From Thermoactinomyces vulgaris (GTDB taxonomy: Bacteria > Bacillota > Bacilli > Thermoactinomycetales > Thermoactinomycetaceae), in NCBI RefSeq assembly GCF_003688725.1, contig NZ_REFP01000010.1, forward strand, positions 62,001 to 126,000: DNA of 64,000 bases, in the 5' to 3' direction. Both the position numbers and the translations under genes were made by a program. Shown here in pieces: positions 26,533 to 35,611 of this stretch (positions within the stretch are counted from its first letter, which is position 1; the number at the start of each line of letters is the position of its first letter). Under the pieces are notes generated by a model. It made no database searches. It was not told where the DNA came from and saw only the letters and a program-made list of their open reading frames with translations.

Positions 26533-28173
26533 TTAGTCTGCACCAAAGCGAAAGGCTCCGTCCCGTCGTCCGTCAAACCCTCCTTCCATCTTGTTCTTAC
26601 TCCGGTTCACCCGGATGCCTTGCACTCCCCCGTAATACATGCCCGTCGGTTTCACAATCACCTGATATCCTTTTTGTTCCAATTCTTTCTGGACATCGGC
26701 AGGCAACGCTTTTTCGACATAAACGATATTATCTTCCACGATAAACCGGGGGCGGTTGATGGCGGACTGGACCGAAAGATCATATTCCAAGACACGCAAC
26801 ACCACTTGTGTCAAAACCGGCGTAATCCGGCTTCCGCCTGCACTTCCGATCCCCAAAACCGGGCGTCCGTTTTTGGCAAAAATGGTCGGAGCTGTATAAC
26901 TGACGGGCCGTTTCCCCAACTGGGGACGATTGGGAGAGCTTTTGATGATACTGAAGTTTTTTAACTGGTTGTTTAAGAAAAAGCCATCCACGTATATCCC
27001 CGAGCCGAAAAAGTTACTCAAGGTATTGGTGGCCGTCACCATGTTTCCGTCTTTATCGACAACCACAAAATGGGTCGTATTGTCATGTTCCTCTTTGTCC
27101 GCGAGCGAATCGGCCACGGTTTGATACTGGCTCGAAATTTGTTTGAGGTTGATATCCTTTGTTAATTGTTGAATATATTGATCCGCCAACATCTCCTTTA
27201 CCGGAACCTTGGAAAACTGAGGATCTCCCACGTTTTGGCGCCGCGCATGGTTCACCCTTTTGTCGATTTCCCCGAGCAAATGGATCTGATCGGCAGACAA
27301 GTCCTGGGTTTTGCCCACCTTCAGTTTATCCGCCATTTTTAACGACTCGGCCAACATAATTCCACCGGTTGGGGGAGAAGGGGTGATCATTTCATAGTCC
27401 CCGTATTTTACAACAATCGGTTCTTTGACCAACGGCTGATACTTGTGTAAATCACTGACTTTCACGCCTTGGGATTTATTCTCGATGTCTTTGGCGATCA
27501 AGCCTTCATAAAACGCTTTGGATCCGTCTTTTTGAATCGCCTTCAGTGTATTGGCCAGATCTTTTTGGACCAGCAAGCGGTGCGCCTGAATCGGCTCCCC
27601 GTCCGGGAACATGTGCTTCAGATCGTTGACCGGCAGCCGGTATTTAGCAGCCTGTAAGCGGCTGTTTAAAATCGGGGTGACTTCAAACCCCTGTTCCGCC
27701 AGCTCAATCGAAGGTTGAATCAACTGATCCATCGGCAATTTTCCGTATCGTTGATGAACGAGTTCCATTCCTTTCACAAACCCCGGAACCCCCACTCCGT
27801 TATCCGGAATGATCCCGGTGTATGGCGCTGTTTCCCGATAATCGATGACCACGGGGTCTTTCTCCTTGCTGTAAAAATCGATCAACATCGTTCCTCCGCC
27901 GCCAAGCCCCGATCCGTAAGGCTCAACGACGCCCAAAGCATATCCGACGGCAATCGCCGCATCCACCGCATTGCCGCCTTGCTCCAAAATGCGCATCCCC
28001 ACTTTGACCGCTTCCGGATGCGCCGCTGCCACTCCGTATTTATGCTTGTTCTTTTGGTCAACGGTTTGCTCAAAGGCTTTGGAATCATACTCATTGCTTT
28101 TATAAAAATAAGCAAAAATGGTGCCGATAATAACAAAAACAGCCAAGATGACATGAAATTTTTTATTGTTCAA
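26533..28173 (-). CDS. capD: gamma-glutamyltransferase of the CapD/Ggt type, membrane-anchored
   Basis: A 546-residue N-terminal-nucleophile hydrolase that cleaves itself and then transfers or hydrolyses gamma-glutamyl bonds. The self-processing nucleophile is Thr ~366 in HDNTTHFVVVD; the substrate arginine is in IDYRETAPYTG (~R113); the C-terminal small subunit holds GSAGGSRITPV. The N-terminus is one hydrophobic anchor (~8-24), so the enzyme faces outside. It starts with TTG at 28173 (AAAGGAGGG, 7 nt spacing) and overlaps the capA stop by 11 bp. Directly after capA in a pgsBCA operon, it is most simply the CapD/PgsS-like enzyme that anchors poly-gamma-glutamate to peptidoglycan or trims it; ordinary Ggt activity is the alternative. 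Confidence 0.87.
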   Translation of the reverse strand: MNNKKFHVILAVFVIIGTIFAYFYKSNEYDSKAFEQTVDQKNKHKYGVAAAHPEAVKVGMRILEQGGNAVDAAIAVGYALGVVEPYGSGLGGGGTMLIDFYSKEKDPVVIDYRETAPYTGIIPDNGVGVPGFVKGMELVHQRYGKLPMDQLIQPSIELAEQGFEVTPILNSRLQAAKYRLPVNDLKHMFPDGEPIQAHRLLVQKDLANTLKAIQKDGSKAFYEGLIAKDIENKSQGVKVSDLHKYQPLVKEPIVVKYGDYEMITPSPPTGGIMLAESLKMADKLKVGKTQDLSADQIHLLGEIDKRVNHARRQNVGDPQFSKVPVKEMLADQYIQQLTKDINLKQISSQYQTVADSLADKEEHDNTTHFVVVDKDGNMVTATNTLSNFFGSGIYVDGFFLNNQLKNFSIIKSSPNRPQLGKRPVSYTAPTIFAKNGRPVLGIGSAGGSRITPVLTQVVLRVLEYDLSVQSAINRPRFIVEDNIVYVEKALPADVQKELEQKGYQVIVKPTGMYYGGVQGIRVNRSKNKMEGGFDGRRDGAFRFGAD

Positions 28174-29335
28174 CCTTTTTCCCTCCTTTCAGCCCGGGCG
28201 GAAGCGGAACCGTGCGGACAAGGATGTTGTTTTCCCGTTTCCATGTGCGATTCCACAAATCCGAATATATCCTCTCTTGTGTCATTTGCATAAACACCCG
28301 CTCACGCCGGTACGCCTGACTCCATCCCAGAAGCGGACGTGGTTGTCCTTCCCGGATCATTAACGGATAAATTTCCAACCGGGCTGTATCATTTTTTAAC
28401 ACCTTGTATTGCACCAGCACACTTTCGCGGGTACGGGTCCAACCCTGATCAAACACAAAATTGCCCAAGCTGTAGAAAATCACGCCGTTTTTATACACCT
28501 CGACCGGCTCCAACACATGGGGATGATGGCCGACCACAAGATCCGCGCCGGCATCGATCAAAGCATGCCCCAGATCTCTCTGCCGCGGATGATAGCGGCT
28601 GTCATATTCCAATCCCCAATGCATATGTACAATCACCAGATCCGCATTTTGTTTGGCTTTGGCCACTTGTGGAAACCAAACATCCGGATCCGCCGGGGCG
28701 ATTCCGGAACGTTGATGCATCGCGCGGAAATCGACCGGCATCACATCGGAAAAGCCCAAGGTGGCAATTTTTATCCCGTTCACGGTTTGATATACCACTT
28801 CAACGGCTTCGTCCAAATGACTGCCGGCCCCGACGGTCTCCAATCCGGCATCCCGAAAAGCCTTCAATGTATCCAACAAGCCTTGTTTCCCATAATCCTT
28901 CATATGGTTGTTAGCCAGATTGACGGTGGAAAAACCGACCTTTTTCAATGCTTTGGCAGCTTCGGGTTTTGTGCTCAGATGAATAAATTTGTCCGCCTTG
29001 GGATAACCCGGCCGGTTCACGATGGGATTCTCGAAGTTACCCGTCACATAATCCGAATACTGAAAATAAGGACGAACATAATGAAACAAATATTCATAAC
29101 CGTAGTTTTTGACGATCACATCCTCGATATGCCGCCCGAACATCATGTCCCCCACCAGCGTGACCGTCAGCCGGCTGTCGGGATCCTCCCGGACGGATAC
29201 GGCTTTCACGCGATCCAAGGCCGCCCATCCCGTCATCAACACGATGACGAGGAACAAAGCAATGTACGAATGGATCACAGCCTTTTTTTTCTCGCGTTTC
29301 ATGTATCGCTGGAACCTCTGCCGATAAGTCAACAT
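28163..29335 (-). CDS. capA: poly-gamma-glutamate synthesis protein CapA/PgsA, copy 1
   Basis: A 390-residue membrane-anchored protein of the PGA_cap (metallophosphatase-like) family that works in polymer export or synthesis. Order: basic N-terminus, one hydrophobic helix (~20-42), extracellular domain (~50-390) with LVGDMMFGRHIED, FENPIV, VNLANNHMKDYG and VGHHPHVLEPVEVYKNGVIFYSLGNFVFDQ. The start is set at the ATG at 29335 because it aligns with the neighbouring paralogue (MLTYRQRFQRYMKR versus MLTWKQKFQRYIKR); SD spacing there is awkward (GGAGG two bases before it), and GTG at 29356 is the alternative. Its last 11 bp overlap capD. Paralogous to the gene immediately upstream. Confidence 0.9.
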   Translation of the reverse strand: MLTYRQRFQRYMKREKKKAVIHSYIALFLVIVLMTGWAALDRVKAVSVREDPDSRLTVTLVGDMMFGRHIEDVIVKNYGYEYLFHYVRPYFQYSDYVTGNFENPIVNRPGYPKADKFIHLSTKPEAAKALKKVGFSTVNLANNHMKDYGKQGLLDTLKAFRDAGLETVGAGSHLDEAVEVVYQTVNGIKIATLGFSDVMPVDFRAMHQRSGIAPADPDVWFPQVAKAKQNADLVIVHMHWGLEYDSRYHPRQRDLGHALIDAGADLVVGHHPHVLEPVEVYKNGVIFYSLGNFVFDQGWTRTRESVLVQYKVLKNDTARLEIYPLMIREGQPRPLLGWSQAYRRERVFMQMTQERIYSDLWNRTWKRENNILVRTVPLPPGLKGGKKVEQ

Positions 29336-29409
29336 TTCCTCCATTCGTCCCTTCACGATGTAATCTTAATCAAAATCAATTTCAAATGGAAGAAAATTTC
29401 CTATATCTT

Positions 29410-30570
29410 TTATGGAGCCAATTTTGCTTTTAGTTTCGGCGGAAGATCGATGGTGCGTACCAACGCGTCACCTTCCCGTTTCCACAAACGACTCCATTCC
29501 TTCGAAAAGACAGGCTCATCGGTGATTTGCATAAAAATCCTCTCCCGACGGTAAAAAGAACCAAAACCGGTTAAAGGCCTCGGGGTTCCCTGCCGAATGA
29601 CAAGCGGGTGAATCACCAAATTCACCTTTCCATTCATCACTTTATACTGAGCCAAAGCACTTTCGCGGGTACGGGACCACCCCTGATCCGAAATAAAGTT
29701 CCCAAGGCTGTAAAAGATGACCCCGTGTTTGTAAACTTCCACCGGTTCCAAAACATGGGGATGGTGGCCGATCACGATATCGGCTCCGGCATCGATCAAC
29801 GACCGTCCCAAATCCTGCTGTCTCGGGTGGAAGTTGCTGTCATACTCTTCACCCCAATGCATATGGACAATCACCAGATCGGCATTTTTTTTGGCTTTGG
29901 CCACATCATAAAAAAACACGTCCGGATCCGCCGGGGCCACACCGGACCGGTCGGACAAAGCGCGAAAATCTTTGGGAAGAATATCGGAAAACCCGAGGGT
30001 GGCAATTTTGATGCCCCGGATCATCTGATAGGTAACGGTGGAAGCATCTTGGATATTGTAGCCGGCTCCGACCGTCTTCACCTTTTGGTTTTGAAACACC
30101 CGAATGGTATCCAACAAGCCTTGTTTCCCATAATCTTTTATGTGGTTGTTGGCAAGGTTGACGGTCGTGAAACCTTCTTCTTTCAACACTTTGGCAATCT
30201 CCGGTTTGGTGGAAATATGCACCCGTTTGTCCGCTTTGGGATAATCTTCGCCTTCGGTGACGGGCTGATCAAAATTTCCGGTAATATAATCCGATTTCTT
30301 GAGATAAGGCCGCACATACTGAAACAACGACTGATATCCGTGATTGGGGACCACCACTTCATCGACATACCGCCCGAACAACATGTCTCCTGCCATGCTG
30401 ATGGTCAAAAGGCTGTGATCATCTTTTTCCTCCACTTTTGGCGGCGAATCCAAAACCTGGCTGAGGACGATGAGCAAAACGGTGATGCCAAGAGCAATCA
30501 ACGTGTGCTGCATCGTTTTTTTCTTTTGCCTTTTGATATAGCGTTGAAATTTTTGTTTCCAAGTTAACAT
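29410..30570 (-). CDS. capA: poly-gamma-glutamate synthesis protein CapA/PgsA, copy 2
   Basis: A 386-residue protein closely similar to the CapA encoded just downstream, with the same order: MLTWKQKFQRYIKR, a transmembrane helix (~22-42), SMAGDMLFGRYVDE, VNLANNHIKDYG, and VIGHHPHVLEPVEVYKHGVIFYSLGNFISDQ. The ATG at 30570 follows AAGGATGG at 7 nt. It lies between pgsC (97 bp gap) and the other copy. Two adjacent CapA paralogues point to tandem duplication; whether they form a mixed complex, or act on different polymer steps, cannot be told. Only one copy is usual in pgsBCA/capBCA operons. Confidence 0.9.
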   Translation of the reverse strand: MLTWKQKFQRYIKRQKKKTMQHTLIALGITVLLIVLSQVLDSPPKVEEKDDHSLLTISMAGDMLFGRYVDEVVVPNHGYQSLFQYVRPYLKKSDYITGNFDQPVTEGEDYPKADKRVHISTKPEIAKVLKEEGFTTVNLANNHIKDYGKQGLLDTIRVFQNQKVKTVGAGYNIQDASTVTYQMIRGIKIATLGFSDILPKDFRALSDRSGVAPADPDVFFYDVAKAKKNADLVIVHMHWGEEYDSNFHPRQQDLGRSLIDAGADIVIGHHPHVLEPVEVYKHGVIFYSLGNFISDQGWSRTRESALAQYKVMNGKVNLVIHPLVIRQGTPRPLTGFGSFYRRERIFMQITDEPVFSKEWSRLWKREGDALVRTIDLPPKLKAKLAP

Positions 30571-30666
30571 GTAGAATCCATCCTTACACCTTGCATAAAA
30601 AATAAAGTTCGGGGTTAGAGCCTGTTTCTTTCTCCACCCCCGCATCTTTTGGCTGCCCTTTGATGT

Positions 30667-31143
30667 TTAGAAAAATTTCAGCAACACAAATTCGTATAAA
30701 AACATAATGACGAAAGTCGCCCCGCTTAATAACAACGTACTTCCGACGGTCGGAATCACGCCCTGTTTTTGAATGGTGTTGGCAATGAGTCCGGGAACAA
30801 TCACACCGATCCCCCGGAATTCCTGCATTTCAAAAGGCAAATAAGGAAAAGTCATGGGAGCAAAATAATCAAAAACCAGCTTCAAGGCGACACCGACGGA
30901 CAACATGGCGGCAAACTTTCTCCGCCCGTATAAAATGGTAAATCGCCCGACGACTTTTGTCACAATTATAAATGTTAAAAAACTAATCAACAAAATCACA
31001 CAAATGAAAACAGGTTGATCAAAAACCAATCCCATATATCCGGGAACAATCAGTCCTGCAGGCATTACCCCCACTTTTTCCGCATACAACAGGCTGAGTA
31101 CCACGCCGATAATTAACGAAACGTATAAGTCTGATCCAAACAA
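30667..31143 (-). CDS. pgsC: poly-gamma-glutamate biosynthesis protein PgsC/CapC
   Basis: A 158-residue integral membrane protein with about four or five hydrophobic helices, starting MFGSDLYVSLIIGVVLSLLY and containing GLIVPGYMGLVF, a strongly conserved stretch of PgsC. It forms the membrane synthase complex with PgsB and CapA. The start is the ATG at 31143, with AGGAGGAAAG in the upstream sequence. It follows pgsB by 12 bp, so the two are surely co-translated. Confidence 0.94.
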   Translation of the reverse strand: MFGSDLYVSLIIGVVLSLLYAEKVGVMPAGLIVPGYMGLVFDQPVFICVILLISFLTFIIVTKVVGRFTILYGRRKFAAMLSVGVALKLVFDYFAPMTFPYLPFEMQEFRGIGVIVPGLIANTIQKQGVIPTVGSTLLLSGATFVIMFLYEFVLLKFF

Positions 31144-31155
31144 CGAACTTTCCTC

Positions 31156-32424
31156 CTAGCTGACAATATGTGCCATTTTCTTGTTTTGTACCGCTTTTTG
31201 TTCATCTTCGGGTTGATTCGATTCAGACTCCAGCCGGGCGGTAAACTGCTCTTTGGCTTTTTGGTTCATCTGTTCAAACCATTCACACAACGGCTCCGCA
31301 GCCCCGTGAATGTTTCCGACGCCGTAAACCAACCGGTTATGTAATTTGCCTTGAATCGCTTGAACAATTTGTTCCACCGGCTGATTTTCCAGATCCAGCA
31401 GTTCACTGCACCGGATCAGGCCTTTTTCGCAGGCTTCCACGATCGGCTGAGTCGTTTGTCCGATGACGACAAGTGTATCGATGGACATATGCGGCAAAAC
31501 ATCCCTTGCGAATTGTTCGGTCCGATCCACCCGGTCCGGACGGCAGTTCATAATGACCACGGGATCTTTGACCGGATATCCCAACATTCCGACACGTTCC
31601 CAAATATTGAGGGTGGATGAAGCATCATTGGCTGCAAATCCGTTGACAAAATAGGCAGGATGTTCATCCGCACTCAGCGGAAGGATCCGCATGGCTCCCG
31701 GATCGGGATTTGCCTTCAACATGCCCCGGAAAGCCGTTTCCTGGTCAATGCCCAACGCTTCGGCAACAGCCAACGCCAATGCGGCATTCTCCGGAAACAC
31801 CATGTAATCGAACTGGCGCAAAAACTTTTCCGAGATCTTGGAAGTATCGGCAACAAAAACACGCGTGCGGCGGCGACGGGCAACCTTTTTGAAAAAGGGA
31901 ACGAAAGGCCCTTCGGATACAATCAGATATCCTTTGTACGGAATTGTCGCCGTAAACGCATCCGCCACCTCTTGCAACGTCGGCCCCATCACATCCATAT
32001 GGTCTTCCAAAACATTGACAATCACGCCGACATTGGCTTGCAACATTTCTTCCTGAAATACAATCTGATAATCCGGATTCACTGCCATGCATTCGCTGAC
32101 CAGACAATTGGCTCCGAGCTTGGCCACTTCTTCCACAACCACTTTCTGTTCCCGGATATTAGGCCCTTCCAGGCGTCTGCGAATCGGTTTTTCTTCCTTT
32201 TTATCCCAACAGATCATCCGGGCGGCCGTCCCCGTGGTTTTCCCGACCGCACGATATCCGGCTTCAATCATGACTCCGGTAATCAATCTGGTCACCGTGG
32301 ATTTCCCGCGGATGCCGTTCACATTAATCCGCAACGGAATGGAATCAATATTTTTTTGGTGTTTTTTCTTTTCCCAGACCCCCAGGCCAAAAAGCGCCCC
32401 AAGCGACAGGGGGATCAACCACAT
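31156..32424 (-). CDS. pgsB: poly-gamma-glutamate synthase PgsB/CapB
   Basis: A 422-residue Mur-ligase-like enzyme that polymerises glutamate through its gamma-carboxyl, using ATP. One N-terminal hydrophobic helix, then the characteristic [17 protein letters not shown] with a P-loop-like GKST, then [13 protein letters not shown] and a Mur-type ATPase core. It is longer than the 393-residue B. subtilis PgsB because of an acidic, Gln/Glu-rich C-terminal tail. The start chosen is the ATG at 32424 (MWLIPLSLG), which has GAGGAG 9 nt upstream; the in-frame ATG at 32430 is only 3 nt from that SD. First gene of the operon, preceded by an AT-rich region with a perfect TATAAT (32512-32517, minus). Confidence 0.95.
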   Translation of the reverse strand: MWLIPLSLGALFGLGVWEKKKHQKNIDSIPLRINVNGIRGKSTVTRLITGVMIEAGYRAVGKTTGTAARMICWDKKEEKPIRRRLEGPNIREQKVVVEEVAKLGANCLVSECMAVNPDYQIVFQEEMLQANVGVIVNVLEDHMDVMGPTLQEVADAFTATIPYKGYLIVSEGPFVPFFKKVARRRRTRVFVADTSKISEKFLRQFDYMVFPENAALALAVAEALGIDQETAFRGMLKANPDPGAMRILPLSADEHPAYFVNGFAANDASSTLNIWERVGMLGYPVKDPVVIMNCRPDRVDRTEQFARDVLPHMSIDTLVVIGQTTQPIVEACEKGLIRCSELLDLENQPVEQIVQAIQGKLHNRLVYGVGNIHGAAEPLCEWFEQMNQKAKEQFTARLESESNQPEDEQKAVQNKKMAHIVS

Positions 32425-32511
32425 ATCCATCAACTCCTCGGTTCCTCCGTGATCCAAGCGGTGATGGCCATTTCATCACCCATCCGGAACATCCATTTTT
32501 TATCTGTTTAT

Positions 32512-32517
32512 ATTATA
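32512..32517 (-). promoter_or_regulatory. candidate -10 element of the capsule operon
   Basis: TATAAT on the minus strand, 88 bp before pgsB in an AT-rich stretch (32505-32580). No convincing -35 hexamer at standard spacing, which might mean dependence on an activator (ComPA/DegU-type control is known for pgs in B. subtilis). Confidence 0.4.
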
Positions 32518-32670
32518 CTATTAATGACTTTTAATAAGATTTTACTAGAACGTTAAATAGCAGACACATAATAAGATATCACGAACCCGCCGGAACTCGT
32601 AGCAAAAATAGCACAAAAATATTAAACCTTTTTGAGTTGCTGATGAAAACCCCCGATCCCCGAAGCAACA

Positions 32671-32704
32671 AAAAAAATGCTGTGCAGAAACCTCTACACA
32701 GCAA
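32671..32704 (-). terminator. terminator of yuzD
   Basis: On the minus strand TGCTGTGTAGA (including the stop codon) pairs with TCTGCACAGCA (32678-32688), followed by TTTTTTTTGTTGC. Confidence 0.82.
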
Positions 32705-33002
32705 TCAAGCGGTCGATCACTTCACAGATTTTTTTCAGTTTCGGATTTCCTTCCGCAACCATTTCATCCTCAATGACCACGACGGGGTACCATAAATCTT
32801 CTTCGATGACCCGTTGGCTGAATGCTTTTTCTTTTTCTGTCTGGGGATGGAAAATATCCACATATTTTACCGTCACCTGCCCGGGATATTTTCGCCTGAG
32901 GGCCGCTTCCAACCAGGTTGCGGTCTCCTTGGAAGAAGGCAGGTTGACACAACTGGCACAAATTTCTTCCGCACCATAGACGTATACAACGACATGATTC
33001 AC
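32694..33002 (-). CDS. yuzD: YuzD family protein (DUF1462)
   Basis: A 102-residue protein resembling a thioredoxin/glutaredoxin-like fold: VVYVYGAEEICASCVNLPSS near the N-terminus has a CxxC (CASC). The rest is charged alpha/beta sequence (VTVKYVDIFHP). Function unknown. It starts with GTG at 33002, behind GGAGGGAAGCCG. It is 26 bp downstream of mccB on the same strand, so here it appears to be the third gene of a mccA-mccB-yuzD unit. A thiol or persulfide role beside homocysteine-to-cysteine enzymes would make sense, but is inferred. Confidence 0.85.
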   Translation of the reverse strand: MNHVVVYVYGAEEICASCVNLPSSKETATWLEAALRRKYPGQVTVKYVDIFHPQTEKEKAFSQRVIEEDLWYPVVVIEDEMVAEGNPKLKKICEVIDRLIAV

Positions 33003-33028
33003 CGGCTTCCCTCCGCTTCTCTATTCTA

Positions 33029-34165
33029 TTACCGAAGCGCCTGATCCAAATCCATGATCAAGTCTTCCACATCCTCCACACCAACGGAAATGCGGACCAA
33101 TCCGTCCGTGATCCCGAGTTCCGCCCTGCGTTCGGCAGGAATCGATGCATGGGTCATGCGGGCCGGGACAGAAATCAGGCTTTCCACCGCTCCCAAGCTT
33201 TCCGCAAGGGTGAAGAAGCGGGTGTTCTCCAACAATTGATCCGCCTTTTCCGCGCAGCCCACATCAAACGAGATGATCCCGCCATAGCCTTTGGCTTGTA
33301 CGGATGCCACTTCGTGCCCCGGATGGCTTTCCAATCCCGGATAATACACTTTCTCCACTTGCTCATGCTCATTCAACCAATCGGCAATCCGCCGGGCATT
33401 TTGTTCATGTTGGCGCATTCTCAATCCCAGCGTCTTCATTCCTCTCATCAAAAGCCAGGAATCTTGCGGTCCGAGAATGCCGCCGATCGAGTTTTGCAAA
33501 AAGTGGAGTTCCTCACCCAGGGATTTTTCTTTGGTGACAACCAGTCCGGCGACCACGTCACTGTGTCCCCCGAGATATTTGGTGGCACTGTGAAGAACAA
33601 TATCGGCACCAAGGTCCAACGGGTTTTGCCAGTAAGGAGTCAAAAACGTGTTATCCACAATCAGCAACAACCCTTTTTCTTTGGCCAACTGTGCGATCGC
33701 CCGGATATCAGATACTTTTAAGAGTGGATTACTTGGTGTTTCCATATAAATGGCCTTCGTGTCGGGAAGAATGGCCGCCTCGATTTGTTTTGGATCACTG
33801 GTGTCCGCAAACGTGGCTTTCAATCCCATCCGGTTAAACACCTTGGAAACCACCCGGTACGTCCCGCCGTAAACATCATCCCCGATGACCAAATGGTCTC
33901 CTTGATTGAAGTAAGAAAGGACAGTTGAGATGGCAGCCATTCCCGAGCTGAAAGCCAACCCGGCCGCACCATTTTCCAATTCCGCGATCAGCTGTTCCAA
34001 TGCCGCCCGGGTCGGGTTCCCCGTCCGGGAATATTCATAACCGGAATGTTCACCCACCCGTTTTTGTTTATAGGTTGACACCTGGTATATCGGAACGCTG
34101 ACGGCTCCGGTTTGGGCATCGCCAAAAACGCCTCCGTGAATCAATTTTGTATCCGTTTTCATCAT
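33029..34165 (-). CDS. mccB: cystathionine gamma-lyase / homocysteine gamma-lyase
   Basis: A 378-residue PLP enzyme that splits cystathionine to cysteine, 2-oxobutyrate and ammonia. PLP lysine in LHSATKYLGGHSD, IVDNTFLTPYW preceding it, and YEYSRTGNPTR near the N-terminus. Length and the neighbouring mccA place it as MccB (YrhB) rather than MetB, although MetI/MetB activity cannot be excluded by eye. The ATG at 34165 is immediately next to the mccA stop (TAA then ATG), SD AAGGTGGGG. It belongs to the reverse transsulfuration pair. It is distinct from the longer metY at 4704. Confidence 0.92.
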   Translation of the reverse strand: MMKTDTKLIHGGVFGDAQTGAVSVPIYQVSTYKQKRVGEHSGYEYSRTGNPTRAALEQLIAELENGAAGLAFSSGMAAISTVLSYFNQGDHLVIGDDVYGGTYRVVSKVFNRMGLKATFADTSDPKQIEAAILPDTKAIYMETPSNPLLKVSDIRAIAQLAKEKGLLLIVDNTFLTPYWQNPLDLGADIVLHSATKYLGGHSDVVAGLVVTKEKSLGEELHFLQNSIGGILGPQDSWLLMRGMKTLGLRMRQHEQNARRIADWLNEHEQVEKVYYPGLESHPGHEVASVQAKGYGGIISFDVGCAEKADQLLENTRFFTLAESLGAVESLISVPARMTHASIPAERRAELGITDGLVRISVGVEDVEDLIMDLDQALR

Positions 34166-35092
34166 TTACACCCCACCTTGGTAAATTTTTGAGCTGAGAT
34201 AACGTTCGCTGCTGTCTGGAAAAATGACCACGATCTGTGCATCTTTGGAGCATTTTTTGGCTTCTTCCAAAGCGGCATAACAAGCGGCCCCGGAAGAACT
34301 TCCCACCAGCAACCCTTCCTTCGTCGCCAGTTCCTTGACGAGCCGGAAGGCATCCTCGTCCTTTACCGTATACACTTCATCGATCAAAGACCGGTCAAAG
34401 TAATCCGGGAACATTTCCATGCCGATTCCTTCCGTCTTGTGCGGCCCCGGCTTTCCGCCCCCGATGATGGATCCTTCCGGTTCCACGATCACCGTTTTGA
34501 TCGCCGGATTTTTTTCTTTCAGGTAGCGGGCCGTCCCCATAAACGTTCCGGCTGAACCAGCCCCGGCCACAAACACGTCAATTTGGCCGTCCATCTGCTC
34601 CCAGATTTCAGGGCTGGTGCTTTGATAATGCGCCCGGGGATTGGCCGGGTTGACAAATTGTTGCGGGCAATAAGCGCCGGGAATGGATTGTTCCAATTCT
34701 TTCGCTTTTTCCATGGCCCCTTTCATCCCGAGCTCGGTCGGCGTATTGATCACCTCGGCTCCCAACGCGCGCATCAATTCTTGCTTTTCCACTGAAAACT
34801 TTTCCGGAACGACAAAAATCACCCGATAGTCCGTCCCCACCGCGGCCAAAGCAATGCCAATGCCTGTGTTCCCGGCTGTCGGCTCGATAATCGTCCCGCC
34901 CGGTTTCAGTTTCCCCGTTCTTTCCCCTTCGCGAATCAACGCCACTCCCAAGCGGTCTTTCACACTGCCACCGGGATTAAAAAACTCCAATTTCGCAAAC
35001 AGTTTTATATTCTTCGGAGTTCCCATCCGTTTCAGACGTAACATCGGGGTTTGACCAATCAATTCCTTTACGTCTTCATAACGCTTTTTCAT
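34166..35092 (-). CDS. mccA: O-acetylserine-dependent cystathionine beta-synthase (MccA)
   Basis: A 308-residue fold-type II PLP enzyme that condenses homocysteine with O-acetylserine to form cystathionine. The PLP lysine is in NPGGSVKDR, the phosphate-binding loop in EPTAGNTGIGIA (Thr-Ala-Gly-Asn replacing the usual TSGN of CysK), and GSSSGAACYAA at the C-terminus. The EPTAGNTG variant and pairing with mccB identify MccA (YrhA) rather than CysK. The ATG at 35092 has AAAGGAG 7 nt upstream. It is divergent from yutI. In B. subtilis the pair is repressed by CymR; I could not identify a CymR site here. Confidence 0.9.
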   Translation of the reverse strand: MKKRYEDVKELIGQTPMLRLKRMGTPKNIKLFAKLEFFNPGGSVKDRLGVALIREGERTGKLKPGGTIIEPTAGNTGIGIALAAVGTDYRVIFVVPEKFSVEKQELMRALGAEVINTPTELGMKGAMEKAKELEQSIPGAYCPQQFVNPANPRAHYQSTSPEIWEQMDGQIDVFVAGAGSAGTFMGTARYLKEKNPAIKTVIVEPEGSIIGGGKPGPHKTEGIGMEMFPDYFDRSLIDEVYTVKDEDAFRLVKELATKEGLLVGSSSGAACYAALEEAKKCSKDAQIVVIFPDSSERYLSSKIYQGGV

Positions 35093-35194
35093 ATACATAC
35101 TCCTTTGAAATGAAACTGAGACATATCCATCATATCAATTTTCTGATTTGGAAAAAAGACTCGTTTTTCCCTGCCGGTTTCCGCCAATTAACCA

Positions 35195-35223
35195 TTGATT
35201 TTGCTGGAAAAACCCCCTACAAT
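35195..35223 (+). promoter_or_regulatory. sigma-A promoter of yutI
   Basis: TTGATT (35195-35200), 17-bp spacer, TACAAT (35218-35223), about 60 bp before the start codon. Confidence 0.72.
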
Positions 35224-35283
35224 GAATTTGATATTGGGATATCTGCTTGGTTTGTTACTCCTATTTAGAAAGGGGTTATGGTT

Positions 35284-35511
35284 GTGTCAGTAGAAGAACG
35301 CGTTAATGAAGTATTGGGCAAATTGCGCCCTTTCATTCAGCGTGACGGTGGAGACGTGGAACTGGTTGAAGTCGAAGACGGAATCGTGCGTGTGCGTTTG
35401 CTCGGTGCCTGCGGAAGCTGCCCCAGTTCCACCATTACACTGAAAGCCGGAATTGAACGGGCGTTGATGGAAGAAGTACCGGAAGTTCGCGAAGTCGAGC
35501 AGGTATTATAA
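35284..35511 (+). CDS. yutI: NifU-like Fe-S scaffold (YutI/Nfu)
   Basis: A 75-residue C-terminal NifU domain protein that assembles or carries Fe-S clusters through the CxxC in [16 protein letters not shown]. The start is taken as GTG at 35284 since AAAGGGG is 8 nt upstream; the ATG at 35278 is only two bases from that [18 protein letters not shown] is the typical N-terminal half. It is monocistronic with its own promoter and terminator. Complements the A-type protein at 23395. Confidence 0.92.
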   Translation: MSVEERVNEVLGKLRPFIQRDGGDVELVEVEDGIVRVRLLGACGSCPSSTITLKAGIERALMEEVPEVREVEQVL

Positions 35512-35519
35512 GCTCTTTC

Positions 35520-35557
35520 TCAAATCCCTCTTACTTTTTGTAAAGAGGGATTTTTTA
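35520..35557 (+). terminator. terminator of yutI
   Basis: AAATCCCTCTT (35523-35533) and AAGAGGGATTT (35543-35553), followed by a T-run. Confidence 0.88.
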
Positions 35558-35611
35558 TATTCATCTCGAAAACAAAAAAAGAAACTTATTTAATGTATAA
35601 ATACAATTGCG

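Noticed and set aside
28409-30567. Two long plus-strand frames opposite the capA paralogues
   Set aside because: They mirror each other only because the capA genes are paralogous; no SD and no product sense.
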